The position numbers and the translations under genes are program-made. 60,393 nucleotides of DNA from JACDET01 sp038253825. Lineage in GTDB: Bacteria; Patescibacteriota; Microgenomatia; Levybacterales; UBA12049. Under the pieces are notes generated by a model, which had not been told where the DNA came from, searched no databases, and worked only from the letters and a program-made list of their open reading frames with translations. Where the stretch lies: positions 1-60,393 of the forward strand of contig JBBSGT010000004.1 in the NCBI GenBank assembly GCA_038253825.1. Reading direction: 5' to 3'. Of this stretch, positions 1 through 9,800 are shown one piece after another (the first letter of the stretch is position 1; every line of letters starts with the position of its first letter).

Positions 1-63
1 GATGAAATTGGTTCAATGCTTGGTTACTGTGCAAAAACTAATGGACTTTGCCAGGTGGTATAA
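1..63 (+). CDS. C-terminal end of a truncated gene
   Basis: Frame 1 is open from the first base and stops at TAA 61-63, giving 20 residues that begin DEIGSMLGYC. The EIGxML string resembles the C-terminal helix of small four-helix-bundle (23S rRNA intervening-sequence type) proteins, but the fragment is too short to assign. The start lies outside the window. Confidence 0.45.
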   Translation, partial: DEIGSMLGYCAKTNGLCQVV

Positions 64-141
64 TTATGCAACCCAAATATTACCTCTCTCAGAAAGAAAT
101 TTATCAATTCCTTCGGTTTTCAATGACTCTATTATACGTGA

Positions 142-147
142 TATAAT
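142..147 (+). promoter_or_regulatory. -10 hexamer of the methyltransferase gene
   Basis: TATAAT ends 6 nt before the ATG at 154. Transcription would start at or next to the start codon, so a leaderless mRNA is predicted. The spacing favours ATG 154 over the GTG at 151. Confidence 0.55.
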
Positions 148-153
148 AGTGTG

Positions 154-1014
154 ATGAAAATATTAAGTACTCCCGGTTGGGATGACTATGTACTTCTTGA
201 TTCTGGGGATGGATTGCGTTTGGAGCGATTTGGTGCATACAGAGTTGTTCGTCCTGATCCTCAGATTATTTGGAAGCCACGACTGTCTCCAGCTGAATGG
301 AAAAAAGCTGATGCAATTTTCGATAGCGAGAAGAAACAGTGGATTATCAAAAATCATGTTCCTGAAAAATGGCTGATGCATTATAAGGATTTATCATTCT
401 ATGCAAAACTTTCACCCTTCAAACACACCGGTGTTTTCCCGGAACAAATGCTGCAATGGGATTGGATTGTCCAAAAGCTTAAAACAGCAGAAAAACAAAA
501 CCCGAAAGTTTTAAATTTGTTCGGTTATACTGGTATTGCTAGTTTGGCCGCAGCAAAAGTAAATGCTTCTGTTACGCATATCGATGCTTCCCGTCCGACA
601 ATCGGTTGGGCAAGAGAAAATCAAATGGCTTCAAAATTAACAGACAAACCGATCAGATGGATCCTTGATGATGCAATGAAATTTGTGCAACGCGAAGTGA
701 AACGTGGTGTTGTTTATGATGGCATCATCATGGACCCGCCGATTTATGGCCATGGTCCAGGTGGGGAAAAATGGGATTTCAATGAATCATTTCCCAAACT
801 TCTCTCACTCTGCAGGTCTATTCTATCAAAACAACCGTTATTTATTTTAGTTAATGCGTATGCAATCTCCGCATCTTGCCTGATGTTGGAAAATGTATTA
901 AATGACTATGTCTCTGATTTGGGAGGTACTATTGAAGTGGGAGAACTAGCATTGGAAGAGCAGTCTGCAAAGCGTCTACTTTCGACAGGTATTTTTGCGC
1001 GCTGGTCAAAGTAA
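154..1014 (+). CDS. class I SAM-dependent methyltransferase (RlmI/RlmK-like)
   Basis: A 286-residue protein with a Rossmann-type methyltransferase domain. Motif I is NLFGYTGIASLAAA near residue 122, followed by the acidic loop HIDAS and motif IV MDPPIYGHGPGG near residue 197. The DPP motif and overall layout match the SAM-methyltransferase family that includes the 23S rRNA cytosine methyltransferases RlmI and RlmK. The N-terminal 90 residues are beta-rich, and there is no obvious PUA domain. The target RNA cannot be told from the sequence. The gene stands alone on the plus strand, ahead of a convergent membrane-protein gene. The family call is firm; the substrate is inferred. Confidence 0.8.
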   Translation: MKILSTPGWDDYVLLDSGDGLRLERFGAYRVVRPDPQIIWKPRLSPAEWKKADAIFDSEKKQWIIKNHVPEKWLMHYKDLSFYAKLSPFKHTGVFPEQMLQWDWIVQKLKTAEKQNPKVLNLFGYTGIASLAAAKVNASVTHIDASRPTIGWARENQMASKLTDKPIRWILDDAMKFVQREVKRGVVYDGIIMDPPIYGHGPGGEKWDFNESFPKLLSLCRSILSKQPLFILVNAYAISASCLMLENVLNDYVSDLGGTIEVGELALEEQSAKRLLSTGIFARWSK

Positions 1015-1040
1015 ATTGTGAAAAATGGGTTTCTTTACAC

Positions 1041-1466
1041 TTATTTATAATATGGTCTGATTTGAAATAAGAGATAAAAGCATATAATCGCCCCAATAAG
1101 AGCTAGGAGGATTGAAGATTGATAAACCGCAACTATTTCCAAGAGTAGATTGATTACCTCACTCCAAAATAATAACTTCCATCCACGTATTTTTCTTTCT
1201 TTTAATCCGGGGATTGCAAATAAAAGAAGAAGTGAAGCTGCTAAAGAAAAGAATGTAATAAAAAAATCTTGACCATATCCATAGAGTCTCGTCCCTCCGA
1301 AATCATCAAGAGAACTGAGGATACCCATAAGACCAAAAGCAATCGCGATAAAGGGCATGATTTTTATGATAAATAATCGCACAGCTTTTGGTAGTGGCGG
1401 AAACTTAGCAAACCAAATTCCTAAAGTTTCAAAAAAACCATTTACGGATGTTCTTGATTTATTCAT
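1041..1466 (-). CDS. small integral membrane protein, unknown function
   Basis: A 141-residue protein with about four predicted membrane helices (roughly residues 32-52, 67-85, 95-112 and 115-135). The loops contain short basic stretches such as LKERKIRGWK. No catalytic or transport motif is visible, and I do not recognise the family beyond a conserved-hypothetical type. The gene is convergent with the methyltransferase (26-nt gap). Upstream, the nearest -10-like string is weak, so the start is chosen only because it is the first ATG of the frame. Confidence 0.55.
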   Translation of the reverse strand: MNKSRTSVNGFFETLGIWFAKFPPLPKAVRLFIIKIMPFIAIAFGLMGILSSLDDFGGTRLYGYGQDFFITFFSLAASLLLLFAIPGLKERKIRGWKLLFWSEVINLLLEIVAVYQSSILLALIGAIICFYLLFQIRPYYK

Positions 1467-1607
1467 GTATTGTTCTTACGCACTTACAATTTTTGGAAAG
1501 CGAAAATTAAATATAAGTTAGAATAATACCACATTCTTACAATATTTGCATGACAATTTTTTTTAGTTTAATATTTTTCTTAATAAATTATGTTATCCTA
1601 AAAAGTG

Positions 1608-2243
1608 ATGAGCAAACCAAGAATATACAAATTATTATTTACGGCAACTTTTGTTCTGATAAGTTATGCAATAATAAATATTGCAGACAAGCCTTCACAA
1701 CACATAGAAAAAGAAACACTAGGTCAACAAGTCACACAAATTATTTCAGTTACAGTTATTCCGACTAACGTCCCTTCAATCGCTGTATCTTCTCCAAGTA
1801 CATTCCCTATGACTCCTCCAGGTGTTCAAGCAAAAGTAAACAGAGTAATTGATGGTGATACTATTGAAGTAATTTTGAGTGGACAAAAGAAAAAAGTTCG
1901 TCTTATAGGGATAAATACACCCGAGACTGTTGATCCTCGAAAACCTGTACAATGCTTCGGAAAGGAGGCGTCTGCGTATGCTAAACAACTTCTTTCAAAT
2001 AAAACTGTCTATTTAGAATCTGATCCGACTCAGGGCGATTTTGATAAATACCATCGATCACTTCGGTATGTTTGGTTGGATGCAAAAGCAAATGCGAATG
2101 AAATAATAATTGCAGAGGGTTATGCTTACGAATATACCTACAATATCCCTTACAAATATCAATCTGAGTTTAGGAATGCTCAGAAAGAAGCTGAGGATAC
2201 AGGAAGAGGTTTATGGTCGCCCAACTCGTGTGGAGGGAAATAA
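1608..2243 (+). CDS. membrane-anchored or secreted thermonuclease (SNase family)
   Basis: A 211-residue protein. Residues 9-25 form a signal anchor, followed by a Ser/Thr/Pro-rich linker and a staphylococcal-nuclease domain from about residue 74. The active-site residues are present: Asp in IDGDT (82-85), Arg98 and Glu106 in RLIGINTPE, and Arg150 in DKYHR. The family degrades DNA and RNA with Ca2+, here presumably outside the membrane. That could serve nucleotide scavenging, which suits an organism with reduced biosynthesis (inference). A GTG lies directly before the chosen ATG. TATCCT at 1594-1599 could be the -10, which again implies a leaderless transcript. Confidence 0.85.
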   Translation: MSKPRIYKLLFTATFVLISYAIINIADKPSQHIEKETLGQQVTQIISVTVIPTNVPSIAVSSPSTFPMTPPGVQAKVNRVIDGDTIEVILSGQKKKVRLIGINTPETVDPRKPVQCFGKEASAYAKQLLSNKTVYLESDPTQGDFDKYHRSLRYVWLDAKANANEIIIAEGYAYEYTYNIPYKYQSEFRNAQKEAEDTGRGLWSPNSCGGK

Positions 2244-2313
2244 TGAAAATATTTACAACATCTCAAAACTTTCATCACGGAATATAAAACTTGTCAAGGA
2301 TTTCTGATCGAGA

Positions 2314-2350
2314 GATTCTGGAGAAGTCGTTGCTCCCCGGAATGACGAAG
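2314..2350. repeat. dispersed hairpin repeat, copy A
   Basis: The core starts GATTCTGGAGAAGTCG and ends CCGGAATGAC. The arms ATTCTGGAG and CTCCCCGGAAT pair imperfectly. Related copies lie at 21633-21660 and 57272-57316. This copy sits between two convergent gene ends (nuclease and DedA), where it could act as a bidirectional transcript end. Confidence 0.6.
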
Positions 2351-2372
2351 GAGAGGAATTTTACAATAGATT

Positions 2373-3008
2373 CTAGTTTTTTTTTGATTTAGATTTATGT
2401 CGGAGATACTCAATAATAGCTGGGAGTAAGGAAATAAAGACGATGGCGAGTACTGCATATTCGAAATTATTCTTGACTAATTTTGTTCCTCCAAAGAAGT
2501 AACCGGCAAAGGTAATACTCGTCACCCACAAAAATCCACCGACAAGATTGTAAATCATGAAGGTTTTGTATTTCATACTACCCATACCAGCAACAAATGG
2601 AGCAAAACTGCGGATAATGGGTATAAAGCGCGTAATAATAATAGTTTTACCTCCGTATCTCTCAAAAAATTCATGTGTTCTCTCAATATTTGCATGATTG
2701 AACCATCGCGAATTCTTATGAGTAAACACTTTATGACCGAATCTATTGCCAAGCCAATAATTTACCATATTACCCAAAATTGCTGCAGCAAGTAATGTAA
2801 CGTAAGCAATCCAAATATTCAGATGGCCTCCTCCTGCCAATGCACCGATAACGAACAGTAAGGAATCACCGGGTAAAAATGGTGTAACGACAAATCCTGT
2901 CTCAGCAAAAATAATGAAAAAGAAAATGCCATAAATAGATGGTCCAAACGATGCAATAAAGGGTTGGATAAATTTATCTAAATGAACTATGTGTTGGATG
3001 AGTTCCAT
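2373..3008 (-). CDS. DedA-family membrane protein (VTT domain)
   Basis: A 211-residue protein with several hydrophobic segments and the DedA core. Glu36 and Asp48 (in FLPGDSLLF) and Arg127 and Arg133 (in RFIPIIRSFAPFVAGMG) fall at the places of the functionally essential acidic and arginine residues known in E. coli YqjA/YghB. DedA proteins are thought to be half-transporters or lipid scramblase-like proteins needed for envelope and proton homeostasis. TATAAT at 3015-3020 (minus strand) is separated from the ATG by 6 nt, so the transcript should be leaderless. The C-terminus is Lys/Ser-rich and cytosolic. Confidence 0.88.
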   Translation of the reverse strand: MELIQHIVHLDKFIQPFIASFGPSIYGIFFFIIFAETGFVVTPFLPGDSLLFVIGALAGGGHLNIWIAYVTLLAAAILGNMVNYWLGNRFGHKVFTHKNSRWFNHANIERTHEFFERYGGKTIIITRFIPIIRSFAPFVAGMGSMKYKTFMIYNLVGGFLWVTSITFAGYFFGGTKLVKNNFEYAVLAIVFISLLPAIIEYLRHKSKSKKN

Positions 3009-3144
3009 TTCCCTATTATAAAGGTTTTTGTATAAAAAAGAAAATCTTTTACATTCTCAATACACCTCAAGTATAATAAAGGTGTACGTATCACTATGAT
3101 TCTCTCAATCCAGATTATATGCCGATGATTTAATACAGTAAATT

Positions 3145-4785
3145 ATGAATAATCTCATTAAAAACATTAGATTTTATGTATTGGCATTCAGTGGTATTTT
3201 TTCATTGATTATTTATCTATGGGTAACCCTAACGAACCCTTCTCAGCTCACTCAAATTATTGAGCTGGAAGAAACCTATGGTTTGTTATCAATAGTATTG
3301 CTCTATATTACGCTGCTTGCCGGGCCTTTGTGTTACCGATTTAAATGGCTTCCCTTTAAAAGTCAGTATCTAAAATCTCGGCGCGCCCTAGGGGTTGCTA
3401 CTTTTTATTTTGCGTTTCTCCATACATTACTTTCATTTTTTGGACAGTTAGGCGGATTTTCAGGACTTGGTTTTCTTAATCAAAACTACATCTTTGCAAT
3501 TCTTTTTGGCTTTATTGCTCTTATCATATTCTTTTTTCTGACAATTACATCGCTGGATATTGCCGTTGAAAAAATGTCATTTCCGAAATGGAAACTTTTG
3601 CATCGGTTTATTTATTTAGGAGGGATATTGGTACTCGTGCATATCGTTTTACTAGGATCCCATTATTTAGATCTGTCTGAAAGTGTTCCTTTGATAACAT
3701 TTGTCGGATTAGTTTTTCTTCTAATTTTAGAAGAACCCAGATTGTATAACTATATTCGCAAAAAGATTCCCGTGTCTCCAATACCTGAAATTTTGCGAAG
3801 TTTCATTATTGCCACGTTTTCTATCGGAGTTGTTCTATTTATTTATAGTGAGGTCGTTACACCTTTGGTTTCACCAAACACTCCAGGAATATCTTTCGAT
3901 GTGCATGCAGGCCATCGAACTTTAGCACAACAGGCGTTGGATCAATCACAACAACAATCCCTTTCGAGTAGTGGCTCTGTTAATACTACTACCTATAATC
4001 TTCCCTCAAATGCAAACATCCCAGAATTAAATGGGGATCGTACCAAACGCTATACAGTGAGCATGAGTACTGATCCGGTTGCTCCCCAACCCAATCAGCC
4101 CGTAACAATCCATATGCAAGTCTACGATGCGGGTTCGGGTAATAAAGTCACATACTTCAAATTATTGTATACACAGTTCATGCACTTAATTGTTGTAAAC
4201 AGTGACCTTACGTATTTCAATCATACCCAACTGAGACAAGACGGACAAGAATTTGTTATGACAACACAATTTCCCAAAGACGATCTTTATCATCTTTATA
4301 TCCAGTTTCAACCACTTGGTGGGATAGAACAGCAAATGGCTTTTACTCTTCCTGTTGGTAGTGTTCCAATCAGTCCGACTTTGTCAAAAGCGACTCCAGA
4401 TAGTAATAAAATAAAAACAGTCGGCCCGTACAATATTGCAATTGATAACCATGGTTCATTACAAGCTTCTGCTCTGTCTCAAGGTTCTCAGAAAATCTCT
4501 ATTACTATTAGGGATGCCAAAACAAATAAGCCGCTAAAGAACCTAAAACCGTATCTTGGCGCATTTGGTCATCTGACACTCATTAACGAAAAGACGTTTG
4601 ATTTTGTGCATGTTCATCCATATGATATAAATCCGCCACTTCCCGATGCAAATGGTGGGCCAACTGTTGATTTTCTTCCGAGAGGAATTTATGGACCTTT
4701 TAAACCAGGTATTTATCGAGGGTTCGTCGAATTAAATCCTGATAATGCATTATTTACTTCGGACTTCACGGTAAAAATGCGATGA
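3145..4785 (+). CDS. ferric-reductase-like membrane domain fused to two MHL/HxHP extracytoplasmic domains
   Basis: A 546-residue protein. Residues 1-240 hold about seven membrane helices. His93 (FLHTLLS), His153 (LLHRF), His166 and His173 resemble, in spacing, the heme-ligating histidines of the MsrQ/YedZ ferric-reductase-like family. The arginine pair before ALGV is also typical. From about residue 245 the protein is extracytoplasmic. Two related beta domains follow, each with a central string: FMHLIVVNSDLTYFNHTQ near 345 and GHLTLINEKTFDFVHVHP near 470. In related proteins this string reads MHLVVV..DL..FxHxHP and is Met/His-rich, so metal binding is plausible. No MsrP partner is nearby. The gene lies 13 nt before a CopC-like gene. 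A role in transmembrane electron transfer to an extracytoplasmic copper or iron site is inference. Confidence 0.62.
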   Translation: MNNLIKNIRFYVLAFSGIFSLIIYLWVTLTNPSQLTQIIELEETYGLLSIVLLYITLLAGPLCYRFKWLPFKSQYLKSRRALGVATFYFAFLHTLLSFFGQLGGFSGLGFLNQNYIFAILFGFIALIIFFFLTITSLDIAVEKMSFPKWKLLHRFIYLGGILVLVHIVLLGSHYLDLSESVPLITFVGLVFLLILEEPRLYNYIRKKIPVSPIPEILRSFIIATFSIGVVLFIYSEVVTPLVSPNTPGISFDVHAGHRTLAQQALDQSQQQSLSSSGSVNTTTYNLPSNANIPELNGDRTKRYTVSMSTDPVAPQPNQPVTIHMQVYDAGSGNKVTYFKLLYTQFMHLIVVNSDLTYFNHTQLRQDGQEFVMTTQFPKDDLYHLYIQFQPLGGIEQQMAFTLPVGSVPISPTLSKATPDSNKIKTVGPYNIAIDNHGSLQASALSQGSQKISITIRDAKTNKPLKNLKPYLGAFGHLTLINEKTFDFVHVHPYDINPPLPDANGGPTVDFLPRGIYGPFKPGIYRGFVELNPDNALFTSDFTVKMR

Positions 4786-4787
4786 GG

Positions 4788-4793
4788 TATAAT
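4788..4793 (+). promoter_or_regulatory. -10 hexamer of the CopC-like gene
   Basis: TATAAT lies just after the stop of the preceding gene and 5 nt before the ATG at 4799. The gene can therefore be transcribed separately from its upstream neighbour, as a leaderless mRNA. Confidence 0.5.
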
Positions 4794-4798
4794 AGGAT

Positions 4799-5389
4799 AT
4801 GAAAAAAATTATTGTCGTTACTTTTTTTCTTTTTAGTTCACTATTTATTCCTCAGCAAGTTTTTGCTCATTTCCTCGCAACTGATAAAAGTATAGGAGCC
4901 GTTCTCTATGTCGATCCCAATGACGAACCAATAGCCGGTTCCCAAGCTTCTTTTTTCTTTGAATTTAAAGATAAAGAAAATAAATTTGATCCGCAAAATT
5001 GTGATTGTACTTTTTTAATTAAAGAAAATGGTAATAAAATTTATTCTCAACCATTATTCCAAAATAGTGATAAAGCTAGTTTGAGTAACGCTCATGTCGT
5101 CTATACATTTCCACAAAAAGATATTTATCAAGTACAAGTAATTGGTAAACCGAATCCACCTAATGAATTTGCGCCTTTTACGTTATCATGGGACTTTCGC
5201 ATTGATCAAGAAGCAAACCCCAAATCAAATCAGTCAAATTCGAATTTTAATACAAATTTTTTGCGATACTTACTTATTTTTGGTGTTGCTACAGTTATTA
5301 TAGTTGCTTTTTTTATCAAAAATTTAATGAGCAATAAAAAAGAAGAACAGCTAAAAAAAGGAGGTGGAGCAAAAGATGAAAAAAAATAA
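4799..5389 (+). CDS. CopC/YtkA-like membrane-anchored extracytoplasmic protein (paralogue 1)
   Basis: A 196-residue protein. The signal peptide (1-23) ends VFA and is followed at once by His24, so the mature protein would start with histidine, as in CopC, whose N-terminal histidine binds copper. A beta-sandwich-like domain (about 24-135) carries the Cys pair NCDC (68 and 70) and ends GKPNPPNEFAPFTLSW. A membrane helix (about 151-171) and a Lys/Glu-rich cytosolic tail finish the protein. The gene at 51441-52064 is a clear paralogue, sharing the FKD..NKF..NC.C and GKPN..FAPFTL.W blocks. It follows the heme-type membrane protein by 13 nt. Copper binding is inferred, not demonstrated. Confidence 0.6.
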   Translation: MKKIIVVTFFLFSSLFIPQQVFAHFLATDKSIGAVLYVDPNDEPIAGSQASFFFEFKDKENKFDPQNCDCTFLIKENGNKIYSQPLFQNSDKASLSNAHVVYTFPQKDIYQVQVIGKPNPPNEFAPFTLSWDFRIDQEANPKSNQSNSNFNTNFLRYLLIFGVATVIIVAFFIKNLMSNKKEEQLKKGGGAKDEKK

Positions 5390-5421
5390 TATACCCTGTA
5401 TACCTTATTGTTCGCTTTTTA

Positions 5422-5427
5422 TATAAT
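5422..5427 (+). promoter_or_regulatory. -10 hexamer of the TerC-like gene
   Basis: TATAAT ends 7 nt before ATG 5435. This supports 5435 rather than any earlier in-frame codon as the start, and predicts a leaderless transcript. Confidence 0.5.
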
Positions 5428-5434
5428 AGATTCT

Positions 5435-6349
5435 ATGGATATTTTTTCAGCCATTCTTATTGTCCTCGGATTAATACTTTTCGAAACAGTCAGTAGTCTC
5501 GATAATGCAGTTATTAATGCGCAAGTTCTTTCTACTATGTCACAACGTGGAAGACGTTGGTTTATGGTGTACGGTTTTTTTGTAGCTGTTTTTTTGATAC
5601 GAGGTTTATTGCCATTTCTAATTGTTTGGGCTGCTAATCCTTCACTGGGACCGCTCGGAGCCTTTACGGCGGCATTTAGTTCGGATCCACGTATTCACGA
5701 ATCAATAGAATCATCAACGCCTATTTTATTACTTGGAGGTGGTACATTTCTTATTTTACTTTTTTTTCACTGGCTTTTTCTTGAACCCAAGGCTTTCGGA
5801 ATAAGAGGTGAACGATTTATTCAGTCAAAAGGCATGTGGTTTTATGCTGTCGCTTCTGTGATTTTGTTAGTACTTTTGTGGTTTTCTTTTCAAATACGTC
5901 CCGCAATGGCAGTTGGTACTTTTGTCGGTGCTCTATCTTTTTTTATTACGAATGGTTTTAAAGAAAATGCTGAAAAAGCAGAAAAAGGTTTGCTTTCAAA
6001 ACATGCCAGGTCAGATATAAATAAAATTATTTATTTGGAGGCGATTGATGCTACATTTTCTATAGATGGTGTGCTTGGTGCATTTGCTTTTACTTTATCA
6101 ATTCCGCTGATCATCCTTGGTAATGGTATAGGTGCATTTATTGTTCGAAGTTTGACTGTTCGCAGTATCGATAGTTTAAAGAAATACAAATTCCTTAAAA
6201 ACGGCGCTATGTACTCAGTCTTTTTCCTTGGTTGTGTTATGCTAACTGATAGTTTTGGTTTCTCAATTCCTGGATGGGTTCCTCCTATTATTACTTTTCT
6301 GGTAATACTTTATTTTTTTTATAAATCAAAATCTGCTGTGAGTAAATAA
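5435..6349 (+). CDS. DUF475/TerC-family integral membrane protein
   Basis: A 304-residue protein with about eight membrane helices. The diagnostic motifs are ETVSSLDNAVINAQVL near the N-terminus and YLEAIDATFSIDGVLGAFAFT near residue 205. The paired acidic residues inside the membrane helices are the hallmark of the TerC superfamily, members of which export Mn2+ or take part in tellurite resistance and metallation of secreted proteins. Substrate is unknown here. Its neighbour is the CopC-like gene, so a role in metal supply to exported proteins is possible (inference). Confidence 0.82.
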   Translation: MDIFSAILIVLGLILFETVSSLDNAVINAQVLSTMSQRGRRWFMVYGFFVAVFLIRGLLPFLIVWAANPSLGPLGAFTAAFSSDPRIHESIESSTPILLLGGGTFLILLFFHWLFLEPKAFGIRGERFIQSKGMWFYAVASVILLVLLWFSFQIRPAMAVGTFVGALSFFITNGFKENAEKAEKGLLSKHARSDINKIIYLEAIDATFSIDGVLGAFAFTLSIPLIILGNGIGAFIVRSLTVRSIDSLKKYKFLKNGAMYSVFFLGCVMLTDSFGFSIPGWVPPIITFLVILYFFYKSKSAVSK

Positions 6350-6425
6350 CAATTGTGAGCAATTGTTGTCAAAATGTAGCAACATCTTTACACAATTCTC
6401 ATATTTGTATCTTACAATTAGAACT

Positions 6426-6809
6426 ATGTTACATCCGACTTCTTCTAAAAATAAACCTATTATTGTTGTTGCTGATGATGATCCCGCAATTCTGGAGGCG
6501 ATGAGAATGGTACTGGAGCTTTACAATTTTAAAGTTGAAACGATTGCAGATGGAGTAGTAGTTCCCAAATTAAGAAAGTTACGCCCCCAGCTTCTTTTTC
6601 TTGATATTCGCATGTCGGGTGCTGATGGTAGAACAATTTGTAAAAAACTAAAAACAGAGGCGGATACAAAACATATTCCTGTGGTTATGATTTCAGCAAA
6701 TACTAACTTGCGGCACTGTATGGAGGAAGCCGGTGCAAATGATTATCTTGCAAAGCCTTTTGATATGAATGACCTCCTTACGAAAGTAGAAAAATACCTT
6801 CCTAATTAG
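6426..6809 (+). CDS. stand-alone response regulator receiver domain
   Basis: A 127-residue protein that is nothing but a CheY-like receiver. It has the acidic pocket ADDDP, the phospho-acceptor Asp in LFLDIRM, the Ser/Thr switch in MISAN and the conserved Lys in LAKPF. There is no output domain. No histidine kinase lies nearby, so its partner is unknown. The start at 6426 is chosen because TACAAT at 6414-6419 ends 6 nt upstream. The 3' end overlaps that of the convergent RND gene by 8 nt. Confidence 0.85.
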   Translation: MLHPTSSKNKPIIVVADDDPAILEAMRMVLELYNFKVETIADGVVVPKLRKLRPQLLFLDIRMSGADGRTICKKLKTEADTKHIPVVMISANTNLRHCMEEAGANDYLAKPFDMNDLLTKVEKYLPN

Positions 6810-9800
6810 TTATTTTACCTCGACCTTCACTATTGTTGAAAATAATATAATAAACAACCGGAATAAGGAAAAGCATAATAGAACCCGAGAACATAAGCCC
6901 TGCAATAATTGCTCCCCCCAAGCCCTGCCAGAGTGCGTTGGATAAGGTAATCGGAATCAGCCCCAAAATAGCTGCAAAAGACGTTAAGGCAATTGGTTCA
7001 AGCCGGCTTTCTGAAGCATCGATAATCGCGGTTTTATATTCCAGACCAGCGTGTAAATTCTGATTTATCTTATCAACAATAAGAATAGAATTTTTAACAA
7101 CAATTCCAAAAAGTGCCAGTATTCCAATAAGCGCCGGGAATGACAAAGGTGTTTGTGTTACTGCAAAAACGATAAATACTCCAGAAACAGAAAGCGGAAT
7201 AACGAGCATAACGATAAGTGCTTTTCTAAAAGAATGGAACTGTAAAACCATAGTAATGATGATTAACATAAATGACAGCACCATGGCTTGCAAAATAGAG
7301 GTGACTGATTCCTGGTTTTGTTGATTGGCACCACCTGTTGACCAAGAATAACCGTCGGGCAAATTAAGTGTGTCCGCATATTTTTCCAGATTAGCGTTTG
7401 CCTGGGATACAGAATAACCTTTGGTGACACCTGCACTTACCGAGATTGTTCGTTTACCGCCTTCACGAGTTATTAATGTTGGATTTGGTTTAATTGTTAG
7501 ATTTCCCAGTGATAAGAGTGGCACGGAATCGGTTGTGGTTGGAACCATGATAGAGCCGAGGCCTTCAATAGTTTGTGGATTCGTATCCGTTCGTAAAACA
7601 ATATCCTGGTTTTGTGTGTTGCCTTGTTCCAATTTTACTTTACTATCAAGGGTCGAACCACTGGCATAGGTTCTTAACCACTGTCCTACTTGATCTTGTG
7701 TGACTCCTGCGTCGATCATTTTTTGATAATCAGGAACAAAGACAATTTTACTGGTACCAGATTTGATTGACTTATCGACATTAGTGACACCTGGTTGTTT
7801 TTGCAAAAAGCTTTCCAGTTTGTTTGCATACCCATCAAGAGCAGCCAAATCCGTTCCGAATAACTTCATTTGGACATCTGAACCTGCAGGTGGACCGCCA
7901 CTTGCTTCGATTACAGAAATCTTTCCTGGTTGATAACTCGCATAATGATCTCTGACTTCTTGCGCGATATCTAGTGAAGATATTTTTTGTTTACTTGTCT
8001 CAGGAAGCACGACTGTAATCGTCGCAATATTACTTCCTCCCCTACCAGGCCCATTTCCTGTCTCAGCTCCGGAACCAACACTAAGTTGTGCAAATTGTAC
8101 TTCTGGGAATTTTCGGACATCATTAAGAATTCGTATTGCTTCTTTTTGTGTTTGGTCACTATTTGTTCCTGCGGGAAGTTCTAGTTGAATTTGAAATGAT
8201 TCCTGCGCACTTGCCGGAAAGAATTCATTTCTAACAAAACCGAGCGGCAATAATAAATAAGAACATACAGAAAAAATAATAACCATCCAAAGTAGCTTGC
8301 GCCTATTTGTTTGTCGTGAGAGGATAGCATTTATGACATAGCGATATTTTTCGCTGATGATATCAAAACTTATAATTCCCTGATCGAAATATTGTCGTAT
8401 GTTAATTTTACTCACTTGTGTTCTTCTTTTTCTTGAAGGTCTAAACCAATTCATAAAACGTTCTTTCAATCGAACAAACAAAACATTTCTTACTTGAAAG
8501 TAAATGAAAATATTAAGTGCAAAAAGAATAATTGCCGGAATAATATATATTCCTTTTGGCGCAATGGCGAAAAAGATCCCTATAATAATAAGGAGAAGAA
8601 TCGCTCTAAGTAAAACAATGACACGATACGGAATATTTGGTTTTAAGATAATAATAACGAGTGGCAACGTAATAAACATCGCAACTGCAAATGATGCAAG
8701 GAGTGATGATGACACCACAATTGGGATTGGTTTAATAAATTCACCTATTATGCCCGTCGCTAACAGAAGTGGTATAAAAGCCCAGACAGTCGTCAGCGTG
8801 CTCGTAAAAACAGCCGCCTTAAAATCACGCCAGACAAGCAGACCTGCCTCCATTGGTGTAAATTTTCCGCTACGGTAATAGGCAGATAATGCAGAAATAA
8901 TAACAATCGTATCATCAACCAGCAATCCCAGCGAGAGAAGTAAAGAAAAAAAGGCAATAAAACTCAAATCAATTCCTGTTGCATGCATCACAATAAACGT
9001 GATAAGAAAAGTCATCGGGATAGCAGATGCAGCCACAATTGCTTGTCTTGTTCCAAGAAAGAGTAGAATAACAAGAAATACCAAACTAAACGTTATGATA
9101 AGGTCACGGACAAGATCATTGAATTGGGTATCAACCATTGCTCCGCTATCTGTGACATTGGTAATTTTAAATTGTCCTGGATATTTCGCAAGATATTTTT
9201 GCACTGCATCATGTGCATCTTTATCTGCCGTATTAATATTGACTGAACTCTTTTTAAATATACTAAAGGTGATCGCTTGTGTTGTTGTCGTGTGAGGATC
9301 TGCAACATACGAATCTGATACTCCAGGTTGTTGACGAATAGCTATATCTGCAATGTTGGATAAAAGAACGCTTGTTCCGTTATTGAGACTAATTCTCAGA
9401 TTACGTAAATCTTCGACCGTAGTAATAGCTGGGTCAATGGTTAGAGAAAAAGATGATTGATTGGTATTAATATTTCCTGCTGGTTGCGAATTGATTGCTG
9501 AGGTTACTGTTTGAGAAAGTACTTGAGGGTTTATTCCATACGTCGCTATTGCGTTAGGTTTAATAGTCACTTGAATTTCTTGATTATCAACACCTTCTGC
9601 GGTGATGGTATTGAGCGATGTAACGTCTTTTAGTGTATCTCGAAGTCCCCGTCCAAACCGTATGAGTGACGCAGGATCTTTACCTGTTGCGGTAAAAATC
9701 CACACAGGTGTATTTTGAAAATCAAGTTTTTCTACATGTGGTGTGGTTGCATCTTTTGGCAAATTGCTGACACTTTGCACTGCGTTTTGAACATCCGTTG

